Source: an uncultured Clostridia bacterium (GTDB lineage Bacteria; Bacillota; Clostridia; TANB77; CAG-508). Taken from it: a stretch of 49,779 bases of DNA. Positions 8,766 through 17,065 of the stretch are shown here, one piece after another; position 1 is the stretch's first letter; each line of letters begins with the position of its first letter. The translations under genes and the position numbers were made by a program. The stretch spans positions 1 through 49,779 of the forward strand of contig CANRAW010000008.1 of NCBI GenBank assembly GCA_947628715.1. Reading direction: 5' to 3'. The notes under the pieces were generated by a model. That model was not told the DNA's origin. It searched no databases and saw nothing but the letters and a program-made list of their open reading frames with translations.

Positions 8766-10055
8766 ATGAACATAATAGATATAATTAGCAAAAAAAGAGA
8801 CGGCAAAGAATTACAAAAAGAAGAAATAGAATATTTTGTTAAAGAATATACAAAAGGAACAATAACCGATTACCAAGCATCTGCTTTAGTAATGGCGATA
8901 TATATAAATGGCATGAATTACGAAGAAACAAAAAACTTATGTCTAGCAATGGCTCACTCAGGAGAAACACTAGACTTAAGCGATATATCAGATACAATAA
9001 TAGATAAGCACTCAAGCGGAGGAGTAGGAGACAAAATAACATTAATAGTTATGCCAATAATTGCAACATTTGGAATACCAGTTGCAAAAATGTCAGGCAG
9101 AGGCCTTGGAATAACTGGTGGAACAATAGATAAATTAGAATCAATACCGGGCTATAGAACAGATTTAAGTTTAGAAGAATTCAAAAATAATATAAAAGAA
9201 ATAGGCATAAGTCTAATTGGACAAACAAAAGACTTAGCACCAGCAGACAAAAAAATATATGCTCTAAGAGACACAATAGCATGTACAGAAAGCATCCCAC
9301 TAATTGCATCAAGTATAATGAGCAAAAAAATAGCAGCAGGAGCAAATAAAATAGTATTAGAAGTAACCTATGGAAAAGGTGCTTTTATGAAAACAGAAGA
9401 AGACGCAATAAGCCTTAGTAAAATTATGAGTGAAATTGGAAGACTATCAGGAATAGAAACAGTATGTGTAATTACAAATATGAATCAGCCAATAGGAAAA
9501 AATATAGGAAATTCACTAGAAATAGAAGAAGCAGTAAGAGCATTAAAAGGCGATATGGAAGAAGATGTAAAAGAAATAGTTAAGCATATCTCAGCAATAA
9601 TTATGAAAATGGCCAATATGGGAGACGACTTAGAAGAAAATAAAAAGAAAGTAATAGAAAATATAGAAAACGGAAAAGCATATAAAAAATTTGTAGAACT
9701 TGTTCAAAAACAAGGCGGAGATGTAAATTATTTAAGTAATATAGAAAAAGCAAAAAACATAGTAGAAATTAAATCACAAGAAGAAGGATATATACAAGAA
9801 CTAAATGCAGAAATAATAGGAAAATCTGCCATAGCACTAGGCGCAGGAAGGATGAAAAAAGAAGACCCAATTGACTATACAGCAGGAATAGTATTACAGA
9901 AGAAAATAAGAGATAAAGTAAATATAGGCGAAACACTAGCATATATACACACAAATAAAGATAATTTTGAAGAAGTTACAAAAGACATATTAACTGCATA
10001 TAAAATCGGAAAAGAAAAGCCAGAAAAATATATACATATATCAAGAACAATATAA
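8766..10055 (+). CDS. deoA: Pyrimidine-nucleoside phosphorylase (thymidine phosphorylase family)
   Basis: A 429-residue enzyme that cleaves thymidine, uridine or deoxyuridine with phosphate to the base and (deoxy)ribose-1-phosphate for nucleoside salvage. The family signature is intact: the phosphate-binding KHSSGGVGDK (about residues 80-89), then MSGRGLGITGGTIDKLES (about 110-127). Length matches the 430-residue bacterial enzymes (Pdp/DeoA). Whether it is thymidine-specific or broad cannot be read from sequence. The start follows AAAGGGATG. No CGG codon is in frame although CGG occurs out of frame several times (for example AAC-GGA). The glycosyltransferase gene follows after 20 bp and the two are probably co-transcribed. 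Confidence 0.95.
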   Translation: MNIIDIISKKRDGKELQKEEIEYFVKEYTKGTITDYQASALVMAIYINGMNYEETKNLCLAMAHSGETLDLSDISDTIIDKHSSGGVGDKITLIVMPIIATFGIPVAKMSGRGLGITGGTIDKLESIPGYRTDLSLEEFKNNIKEIGISLIGQTKDLAPADKKIYALRDTIACTESIPLIASSIMSKKIAAGANKIVLEVTYGKGAFMKTEEDAISLSKIMSEIGRLSGIETVCVITNMNQPIGKNIGNSLEIEEAVRALKGDMEEDVKEIVKHISAIIMKMANMGDDLEENKKKVIENIENGKAYKKFVELVQKQGGDVNYLSNIEKAKNIVEIKSQEEGYIQELNAEIIGKSAIALGAGRMKKEDPIDYTAGIVLQKKIRDKVNIGETLAYIHTNKDNFEEVTKDILTAYKIGKEKPEKYIHISRTI

Positions 10056-10075
10056 AAATAAAAGGGGAGAAAAAA

Positions 10076-11026
10076 ATGAAAGTTGCAGTATTAATACCTT
10101 GCTATAATGAAGAAACCACAATAAAAAAAGTAGTACAAGACTTTAAAAGAGAATTACCAGATGCAGAAATTTATGTTTATGATAACAATTCAAAAGATAA
10201 AACAAGCCAAATTGCAAAAGAAGCAGGCGCAATAGTAAGACACGAATATAACCAAGGAAAAGGCAATGTTGTAAGAAGGATGTTCCGTGAAATAGAAGCG
10301 GATATATATGTTATGGTGGACGGAGATGACACATATCCAGCAGAAGAAGTACATAAATTAATAGAACCAATAAAAAATGGAACAGCTGATATGGCAATAG
10401 GAGATAGATTATCAAATGGAACATACCAAAAAGAAAACAAAAGAGCCTTTCATGAATTTGGAAATAATATAGTGAAAAATACAATAAATAGACTATTTAA
10501 CTGTAAACTTAAAGACATAATGACAGGATATAGAGCATTTAATAATATATTTGTAAAAAATATGCCAATATTAAGTAAAGGCTTTGAAATAGAAACAGAA
10601 ATGACACTTTATGCGTTGGACAAGCGCTTTATAATAAAAGAAATACCAATAGAATATAGAGATAGACCTACAAACAGTACATCAAAAGTAAATACAATAA
10701 ATGATGGAATAAAAGTAATAAAGAAAATAATAAGTATGTATAAAGACTATAAACCAAGACGCTTTTTCTTTATAATAGCTGGTATATTTATAATATTAGG
10801 ACTCGTTTTTGGAGTACCAGTAATTGTCGAATTCTTTAAAACAAGATATATAACAAAATTGCCATCAGCCGTTCTTGCAACAGGCTTAGTAACACTTGGA
10901 ATAATAATTGCACAATGTGGAACTATACTTGACACAGTAGTAAAGCAACACAGAGAAAACTTTGAGCAAAGATTGTTAATATATCAACAATTTGAAAAAA
11001 ATAAAATACAAGGAGAAATAAAATGA
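10076..11026 (+). CDS. Family 2 glycosyltransferase (dolichol-phosphate mannose synthase-like) with C-terminal membrane helices
   Basis: A 316-residue protein with a GT-A fold at the N-terminus: LIPCYNEE at residue 6, YDNNSKDKT, and the metal-binding DGDDTYPAEE near residue 82. The C-terminal quarter has two predicted membrane helices (FFFIIAGIFIILGLVFGVPV and a second near residue 270), as in DPM1/GtrB-like enzymes that load sugars onto undecaprenyl phosphate. The likely role is making a lipid-linked sugar for envelope glycans or protein glycosylation; donor and acceptor are unknown. It lies 20 bp after deoA and overlaps pcrA by 4 bp (ATGA), so the three genes probably form an operon. No in-frame CGG; CGC is used for Arg here (AAG-CGC-TTT). 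Confidence 0.88.
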   Translation: MKVAVLIPCYNEETTIKKVVQDFKRELPDAEIYVYDNNSKDKTSQIAKEAGAIVRHEYNQGKGNVVRRMFREIEADIYVMVDGDDTYPAEEVHKLIEPIKNGTADMAIGDRLSNGTYQKENKRAFHEFGNNIVKNTINRLFNCKLKDIMTGYRAFNNIFVKNMPILSKGFEIETEMTLYALDKRFIIKEIPIEYRDRPTNSTSKVNTINDGIKVIKKIISMYKDYKPRRFFFIIAGIFIILGLVFGVPVIVEFFKTRYITKLPSAVLATGLVTLGIIIAQCGTILDTVVKQHRENFEQRLLIYQQFEKNKIQGEIK

Positions 11027-13314
11027 ATAATTTAATCGAAGGACTAAACGATAAACAAAAAGAAGCGGTACTTGCAACTGACGGACCATGCCTTGTAATT
11101 GCAGGAGCAGGCTCGCGGAAAAACAAAAGTATTAACACACAAAATAGCATACATAATAGAAGAAAAAAAGGTAAAACCATGGAACATATTAGCAATAACA
11201 TTTACAAATAAAGCAGCAAAGGAAATGAAAGAAAGAACAGAAAAACTTTTAGGCGAAGGCGCAAATGACATGTGGATAGGAACTTTCCACTCAATATGCG
11301 TAAGAATACTTAGAAAATACATAGACAGAATAGGCTTTACCTCGTCTTTTGTAATATTTGATACAGGAGACCAAAAAAGCATAGTAAAAGAGTGTATGAA
11401 AGAGTTAAAAATAGACGATAAAATAGTTACAGACAAAAGTATTATGTATGAGATAAGTAATGCAAAAAATGATATGCTAGAACCAGAAGAATTTGAAAAA
11501 AGAACAAATGGGGAAATGAGAAAAGAAATAATTGCAAAAGCATATACACTTTACCAAAAAAAATTAAGAGAAAACAATGCACTAGATTTTGACGACATAA
11601 TAAACTATACAATAAAAATTTTAATGCAAGATGCAGAAGCACTAGAATATTACTCAGAAAAATTCAAATATGTATTAGTAGATGAATACCAAGATACAAA
11701 TAAGGCACAATTTACATTGATAACACTTTTATCTGCAAGAAACGGAAATATTACAGTTGTTGGAGATAATGACCAAGGCATATATTCATTTAGAGGAGCA
11801 GACATAAAAAATATATTAAATTTTGAAAAAGACTTTCCAGGAACAAAAATAATAAAGTTAGAGCAAAACTATCGTTGCACAAAAAGTATACTAGATGTTG
11901 CAAACGCAGTAATAAAAAATAATGAAGTAAAATATGAAAAAAAACTATGGACAGAAAATGAAAAAGGAACGCCAGTTACAGCACATCTTGCAAATAATGA
12001 ATATGACGAAGCAACATATATTGTTGAACAAATAGAACATCTAAAAAGAGAAAATTACTATAAATATTCAGACTATGCTATATTATACAGGATGAACACG
12101 CAATCACGTAGCATAGAGGATATTTTAAGAAGAGAAGATATACCATACAAAATAGTTGGAGGCTTAAAATTCTACGAAAGAAAAGAAATAAAAGATATAA
12201 TTGCATACTTAAGACTTGTATATAACACAAGTGATAACCTAAGTTTAAGAAGAATAATAAACGAACCTAAAAGAGGCATTGGAAAAACAAGCCTAGACCA
12301 AATTGCAGAAATTGCAGATACAGAAAATAAATCAATGTATGAAATTATAAAAAATGCGCAAGAATATGGATTAAATAGAGTATTTACAAATACAAGAGAC
12401 TTTGTAGATACAATTGATGATTTTGTAGAAAAAGCAAATCAGCTTACAGTAACAGAATTAACAGAGAGAATATTAAGAAATACAGGATATTTAAAAGCGC
12501 TAGAAGTTGAAGACACAAAAGAAGCAGAAAATAGAATCGAAAACCTAGAAGAATTTTTAACTGTAACATCAGAATTCGAAGAAGAAGCAGAAAATGACTT
12601 AGGAAGTTTTCTAGAAAATTTATCACTTTCAAGCGATGTAGACGAATTAGAAGAAGGCAATGAACAAGTAACTTTAATGACTTTACATAGTGCAAAAGGT
12701 CTAGAATTTCCAGTTGTATTTCTAGCAGGTATGGAGGAAGGTATTTTCCCAGGAAGCCGTTCAATTGATGAACCAAATGGAATCGAAGAGGAAAGAAGAT
12801 TATGCTATGTTGGAATAACAAGAGCAAAAGAGCATCTATATATGACATGTGCTAGGTCAAGAACAATATTCGGTTCAACATCATATAACCCAATCTCAAG
12901 ATTTCTAAAGGAAGTTCCAGAGAATTTACTAAGTGAAGAAAGTATACTTAGCCGGAAACGAGCGGAATTAAAGGAAGTTTCGATAATAGTAGTAATTATG
13001 AGTGGAGCTATGGAGAATCAAAAGTTAAGAAATACAATATTGGACAAACAGAAAGTATGCCAAAAGTTGCTGCATCTAGCTTTAACTTTAAAACACCAGA
13101 GAGCTTCTTAAATGGACTAAATAAGAAGCAAAATACTAAGGTAGATATATCAGAATACAAAGAAGGAACAAGAGTATATCATAAAAAATTTGGAGAAGGT
13201 GTAATAAACTACATAGAAGAAGAAGGAGAAGATTACAAAGTAGATATTAACTTCGACAAAGCAGGACATAAGAGGTTAATGGCCAAATATGCAGGACTAG
13301 AGATAATAAAGTAG
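11023..13314 (+). CDS. pcrA: ATP-dependent DNA helicase PcrA/UvrD, three +1 recoding sites
   Basis: A superfamily 1A 3'-5' DNA helicase for repair and for removing RecA and stalled complexes. The full length is 762 residues when CGGA at 11116, 12953 and 12963 are each read as Gly. The first site is the P-loop: AGAGS-[G]-KTKVLT, so without recoding the protein would lack motif I and everything after it. Downstream motifs are intact: TFTNKAAKEMKER (Ia), DEYQDTN (II), GDNDQGIYSFRGA (III), QNYRC (IV), LMTLHSAKGLEF (V) and YVGITRAKEHLY (VI). The C-terminal arm after the double site ends in the PcrA-type Tudor fold (GTRVYHKKFGEGVI). The ATG at 11023 overlaps the stop of the glycosyltransferase gene. 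Confidence 0.95.
11116..11119 (+). other. +1 recoding site CGGA at the PcrA Walker A glycine
   Basis: GGC-TCG-CGG-AAA in frame. Reading TCG-CGGA-AAA-ACA gives GAGSGKT, the canonical helicase motif I. The recoded Gly is an essential residue (residue 32). Confidence 0.97.
12953..12956 (+). other. +1 recoding site CGGA (pcrA, second)
   Basis: AGC-CGGA-AAC. After this shift the next in-frame CGG comes three codons later. Without the second shift a TAA would follow almost at once. Confidence 0.88.
12963..12966 (+). other. +1 recoding site CGGA (pcrA, third)
   Basis: GAG-CGGA-ATT, ten bases after the previous site. The two together move the frame by +2 and connect the helicase core to the C-terminal Tudor-like domain ending at 13314. 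Confidence 0.88.
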
Positions 13315-13320
13315 TTAAAT

Positions 13321-13349
13321 TTGCAAATGTTATGTAAATATGGTATAAT
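13321..13349 (+). promoter_or_regulatory. Promoter of the GC-rich small ORF
   Basis: TTGCAA at 13321-13326, a 17-bp spacer and TATAAT at 13344-13349. Confidence 0.75.
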
Positions 13350-13355
13350 ATATAT

Positions 13356-13436
13356 GATACGGAAAATTCCGTATTAGCTTGTAAACCTTAGGTTTGCAGC
13401 TTTGAGCAATACAGCACCAATTTTTGGAGGTTTATT
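13356..13436 (+). promoter_or_regulatory. Structured 5' leader of the small ORF
   Basis: An 18-base perfect palindrome (ATACGGAAAATTCCGTAT) is followed by a second imperfect hairpin (GTAAACC, TTA, GGTTTGC) and then by TTGGAGG just before the ATG at 13437. The arrangement resembles a regulated leader, but I recognise no riboswitch class. Confidence 0.4.
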
Positions 13437-13640
13437 ATGGAAAAAAAGAGTTATTTCGCATTTACGTTCGAACTCCCTAAAGAGGGAGAAAGGATGCACT
13501 GCCAACGGGTAGACGTTGGCAGGTGTTGGCTCACCTCGGAAGAGGTGACAACTTCCATCATCCAGAAAGTCAAAGAACTTTCGGATGATGTATACGAAGT
13601 AGAAACTGCCAACACAGTGTACTACACCAAAAGAAAGTGA
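13437..13640 (+). CDS. Small GC-rich ORF of unknown function, with an unresolved in-frame CGG
   Basis: A 67-codon ORF with a good ribosome binding site (TTGGAGG), its own promoter, a structured leader and a strong terminator, so it looks like an independent cassette. Its base composition is far higher in GC than its neighbours (CTC, CCC, GTC, TCG and AAC codons), which suggests recent acquisition or unusual constraint. Standard reading gives a 67-residue protein starting MEKKSYFAFTFELPKEG and ending ANTVYYTKRK. It contains one in-frame CGG at 13506 (CAA-CGG-GTA), the only one in the window not rescued by a +1 shift: shifting gives CAA-CGGG followed directly by TAG, a 24-residue peptide. Either the ORF is imported and untuned to this host, or the CGG acts as a switch. 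I do not recognise the protein. Confidence 0.5.
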   Translation: MEKKSYFAFTFELPKEGERMHCQRVDVGRCWLTSEEVTTSIIQKVKELSDDVYEVETANTVYYTKRK

Positions 13641-13646
13641 CTCTTT

Positions 13647-13694
13647 CCCCACCTAAAGACCGTTCTTCGGTTTTTTGGTGGGGCACTTTTTTTG
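13647..13694 (+). terminator. Terminator of the small ORF cassette
   Basis: The long stem CCCCACC / GGTGGGG contains an inner GACCG-TTCTT-CGGTTT hairpin and is followed by TTTTTTT. Confidence 0.85.
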
Positions 13695-13759
13695 TATAAA
13701 TTAATAAAAAAAAATAATAATATAATATGGTAAATATTAAAGAAAGCGAGGAATTATAT

Positions 13760-13945
13760 ATGGCAAGTTTAAATCAAATGGAACTACAAAATTTAAGACA
13801 CTTGATTGGAAAAACAGAAATAGATTATCAAAAATTGAATACTTATGCTGGACAAGCTGTAGACCCACAAATAAAGCAAGCATTTACAAAATCAGCACAA
13901 GATACGTTAAACACAAAACAGAAACTTATGACATTTCTTTGTTAA
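13760..13945 (+). CDS. Small CotF-like protein (probable spore coat)
   Basis: A 61-residue protein (MASLNQMELQNLRHLIG...) made of two amphipathic helices, resembling the N-terminal half of the CotF/DUF892-like helical bundle. An upstream in-frame ATG at 13727 exists, but GCGAGGAATT sits at the right distance from the ATG at 13760. It lies 42 bp upstream of a second protein of the same type and the pair is probably one transcription unit. Members of this class are usually found in spore coats of Clostridia and Bacilli. The assignment is by overall resemblance and neighbour, not by a catalytic motif. No CGG codon. Confidence 0.55.
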   Translation: MASLNQMELQNLRHLIGKTEIDYQKLNTYAGQAVDPQIKQAFTKSAQDTLNTKQKLMTFLC

Positions 13946-13987
13946 AATAATTATATTTTGTGCATTATATAGAAAGGGATGAGAGAT

Positions 13988-14233
13988 ATGGACGAAAAGT
14001 CAATGGTTAATGATGTTTTAGATGGTGTAAAAACACAAATTTCTGATTATCAAAAGGTAATTACAGAAACAGAAAATGTAGAACTACGAAATACAATACA
14101 ACAAATAAGAAATACATCAGAAAGTTTTCAATATGAGCTATTTAAAATAGCACAGGCGAAAGGATATTATACATCGCCAGAAACTGCAACACCAGAACAA
14201 ATAAATAAAGTTAAAAATGAATTAGATAAATAA
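13988..14233 (+). CDS. Spore coat protein, CotF family
   Basis: An 81-residue helical protein whose C-terminal part has the CotF-domain pattern: a long helix (LRNTIQQIRNTSESFQYELF), then IAQAKGYYTSPETATPEQI. An ATG at 13979 is in frame but overlaps the AAAGGGATG ribosome binding site; the ATG at 13988 has normal spacing and is preferred. CotF proteins are small structural coat components made in the mother cell. The tandem arrangement with the shorter helical protein upstream fits a coat locus. I see no obvious sigma-E or sigma-K promoter. Confidence 0.7.
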   Translation: MDEKSMVNDVLDGVKTQISDYQKVITETENVELRNTIQQIRNTSESFQYELFKIAQAKGYYTSPETATPEQINKVKNELDK

Positions 14234-14260
14234 AAAAATAATTTTCTATAAATTTATAAA

Positions 14261-14445
14261 GCAAAAAATAATAAAAATTTAAGTTGAGGAGCGCTGGAGT
14301 GTTTGCGAGCTAGAAATTCTTAAACTTCCTTATGGAAAGAGTTCACGCGTGCCGTGGAAGGGTGCCATAAGGAAGTTTTAGAATTTATGCGAAGAAAACC
14401 AAGGACAAAGTCTCCGAACGCAAATTTTTATTATTTTCTGCTTTT
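14261..14445 (+). ncRNA. ssrS: Probable 6S RNA
   Basis: About 185 bases fold into one long rod. The terminal stem pairs 14263-14280 with 14422-14439. The central bubble contains GGAGTGTTTGCGAGC on the 5' side and AACCAAGGACAAAGTCTCC on the 3' side. The long perfect apical stem is CTTCCTTATGG / CCATAAGGAAG, capped by a small hairpin. A T run follows. Terminal stem, large central bubble and apical stem are the 6S RNA architecture that mimics an open promoter and binds sigma-A RNA polymerase, and the length fits (160-200 nt). The call rests on architecture rather than a covariance search. Confidence 0.6.
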
Positions 14446-14483
14446 TATTGTATAGTAAAAATTAGCGTAAAACACGCACCAAC

Positions 14484-14512
14484 TTGACAAAATACGTAAC
14501 AAGAGGTACAAT
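14484..14512 (+). promoter_or_regulatory. Promoter of the gdpP operon
   Basis: TTGACA at 14484-14489, a 17-bp spacer and TACAAT at 14507-14512. Confidence 0.85.
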
Positions 14513-14537
14513 AGTATACATATTAAAAGGAGGATTT

Positions 14538-16552
14538 ATGCCTAATAATACAAAAAAGACATTTCAAACAATACTTACGAAGATAAAGATATATCTAATA
14601 ATAATTGCAATAGTATTAATCATACTATGCGTACAAAATCCCATATTTATTGGTCCATCAATAATACTATATGGGATATTACTTGCATATCATTTTTCAA
14701 CAGAAAATAGAAACAAAAACGAACTAGATAAACATATACAAGAACTAACATTTAATGTTGATACTATAGCAAAAAACACACTTATAAATGCACCATTTCC
14801 ATTAGTTATAACAGAAGATGATGGAAACATAATATGGAAAAGCGTAAACTTTATAAGTGAATTTGGAAATATTGATATAAAGCCGACAATAACAGAAATT
14901 GTACAAACATCAAAAATGCAAGCAGAAAATGTAGAAGAGAAGAAAATACAATATAAACAAGTACAAATCGGAAAAAAACATTATGAAGTAATAGTAGAAA
15001 AAATAGTTGCAAAACAAAAAAATAGAAAAAAGAAAAATAACGATATGTATGTATTGTATTTAATAGATAATACAGAAAACATAAAACTAATAAAAAAACT
15101 AGAAGAAACAAAAAACAGTATGGGAATTATAATGATAGACAGCTATGACGAACTTATACAAAGTATGCCACAAGAAGAAAGAACGCAAGTATTAACAGAA
15201 ATAGAAACAAAAATATTCGACTGGGTTGCAAAATTTGAAGGTGTTGCACTAAAAACAGAAAGAGACAGATATGTTTTCATGTTTGAACAAAAATATATAG
15301 ACAAAATCATAGAAAACAAATTTGAAATATTAGGGATGGCAAAAGACACCGAAAAAGAAGGAGTAATACCTACAACACTAAGTATAGCAATATGCCTAGA
15401 TGGAGAAACGCATAGCGAAAAATATAAAGAAACAGTTTCAGCAATGGACTTAGTATTAGGACGTGGTGGAGACCAAGCAGTTGTAAAAAGAAATGGCAAA
15501 TATGAATTTTTCGGAGGAAAAGTTCAAGAAGTAGAAAAAAGAACAAAAGTAAAAGCAAGAACAGTTGCAGTAGCCTTAGAAGAATTAATAAAAGAATCTG
15601 AAAAGGTACTAATAATGGGACATGTAAACGGCGACATAGACTCAATGGCATCTAGCTTAGGAATATATAGAATAGTTAAATCTTTAGGAAAAACAGCAAA
15701 AATAGTAAATAATACTTATGGTTTAACACTAAAAGACTTCATAGAAGCAGTTGAACAAGAAAAAGAATATGAAGGAGTTATAATAGATAAAGGACAGGCA
15801 ATTTCAGAAATAACTCGGAGATACTTTACTTGTAGTTGTAGACACACATAAAAAATCGTATGTAGAAGTTCCAGAACTATTAAACAAAACAAATAAAATA
15901 GTAGTAATAGACCACCATAGAAGAGGACCAGACTATATAGAAAACAGTACACTAATGTTCCACGAAGTATATGCTTCATCTGCATCAGAACTTGTAACAG
16001 AACTTTTGCAATACACAACAAAAGAAACAGAAATAACAACATTTGAAGCAGAAAGCCTATATGCAGGAATTATGGTAGATACTAAAAACTTTACATTTAA
16101 AACAGGTGTTAGAACATTTGAAGCTGCAGCTTATTTAAGAAAAAATAATATAGACATAATAAAAGTAAAAAAATGGTTCCAAAGCGACCTAGAAAGCTAT
16201 AACGTAATATCAGATATAGTAAAAAGCACAGAAGTTATTAGAGAAACAATTGGAATCGCAGAATACGATAAAGAAGACGAAAATGCAAATCTAATATGTG
16301 CAAAAGCAGCAGACGAGTTATTAACAATAAGCGATATTACAGCATCATTTGTCTTAGGAAAAGTAAAAGACGTAGTCTATATTAGTGGACGTTCAATAGG
16401 CGATGTAAATGTTCAAATAATATTAGAAAAATTACGGTGGCGGAGGACATAACACCGTCGCAGGAGTACAACTAGCAGGAGTATCAATAAAAACTGCAAA
16501 AACAAAATTAAAACAAGCAATAAATGAATACTTTGAACAAAATATAGAATAG
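14538..16552 (+). CDS. gdpP: Cyclic-di-AMP phosphodiesterase GdpP, two +1 recoding sites
   Basis: A membrane-bound enzyme that hydrolyses c-di-AMP to pApA and so sets potassium and osmotic homeostasis. Full length is 670 residues with CGGA 15816 and CGGT 16435 read as Gly. Order: two membrane helices (about residues 18-60), a degenerate PAS domain, a modified GGDEF domain (about 170-340), then DHH and DHHA1 catalytic domains. DHH residues visible are GHVNGDIDSMAS, VVDTHKKS and VIDHHRRGPDY; DHHA1 ends in GGGGHNTVAG. Both shifts fall within the catalytic half: the first lies upstream of VVDTHK and DHH, the second creates the GGGGH motif. The start is the ATG at 14538 after AAAGGAGG; the longer in-frame ORF from 14484 overlaps the promoter. 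First gene of the conserved gdpP-rplI-dnaB run. Confidence 0.95.
15816..15819 (+). other. +1 recoding site CGGA (gdpP, first)
   Basis: ATA-ACT-CGG-AGA in frame. Reading ACT-CGGA-GAT gives ITGDTLLVVVDTHK, leading into the conserved DTHK motif of the DHH phosphoesterase. The recoded Gly is residue 427. Confidence 0.92.
16435..16438 (+). other. +1 recoding site CGGT (gdpP, second)
   Basis: TTA-CGG-TGG in frame. Reading TTA-CGGT-GGC-GGA-GGA gives LGGGGHNTVAG, the DHHA1 substrate-binding signature. The CGG six bases further on is out of frame (GGC-GGA) and has no effect. Confidence 0.96.
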
Positions 16553-16584
16553 AAAGATTTTCTACCATAAAGGAGGAAAAATAA

Positions 16585-17031
16585 ATGAAAGTAATATTAC
16601 TTACAGATGTAAAATCAGTAGGAAAAAGAGGACAAATAGTCAATGCAAGCGATGGATACGCAGTAAATTATTTATTCCCTAAAAAATTAGCAGTTCCAGC
16701 TGATAAGAAAAATTTAAGCGAATTATCTGCAAAACAATCAGCAGAGGCACATAAAAAAGAATTAGAAAAACAAAAAGCAATAAAAATAAAAGAAAAACTA
16801 GAAAAAGAAGTTTTAATCGTAAAAGTAAAAGCAGGAGAAAATGGTAAAACTTTTGGAAGCATAACATCAAAAGAAATATCAGAAAGCATAGAAAAACAAT
16901 TTTCAGAAAATATAGACAAGAAAAAAATAGTAACAAAAGATACAATAAAACAAATAGGGATGTACACAGTAGAATTAAAACTATTTGAGGGAGTTAGTGC
17001 AAAGCTTAAAGTTAATGTTTTACCAGAATAG
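16585..17031 (+). CDS. rplI: 50S ribosomal protein L9
   Basis: A 148-residue ribosomal protein with the usual two-domain layout. The N-terminal rRNA-binding domain starts MKVILLTDVKSVGKRGQ, followed by the GYAVNYLFPKKLA motif. A long connecting helix rich in Lys/Glu (about residues 45-75) leads to the C-terminal domain (GKTFGSITSKEI...). Length is normal. It lies 32 bp after gdpP with AAAGGAGG before the ATG. No CGG codon is in frame, in keeping with the other likely highly expressed genes here. Confidence 0.98.
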   Translation: MKVILLTDVKSVGKRGQIVNASDGYAVNYLFPKKLAVPADKKNLSELSAKQSAEAHKKELEKQKAIKIKEKLEKEVLIVKVKAGENGKTFGSITSKEISESIEKQFSENIDKKKIVTKDTIKQIGMYTVELKLFEGVSAKLKVNVLPE

Positions 17032-17065
17032 ATGGACTAATATTTAGGAAGGAATGATATATAAA

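Noticed and set aside
13374..13652. Minus-strand ORF opposite the small GC-rich ORF
   Set aside because: No ribosome binding site or promoter is seen; the plus-strand ORF has promoter, leader, RBS and terminator.
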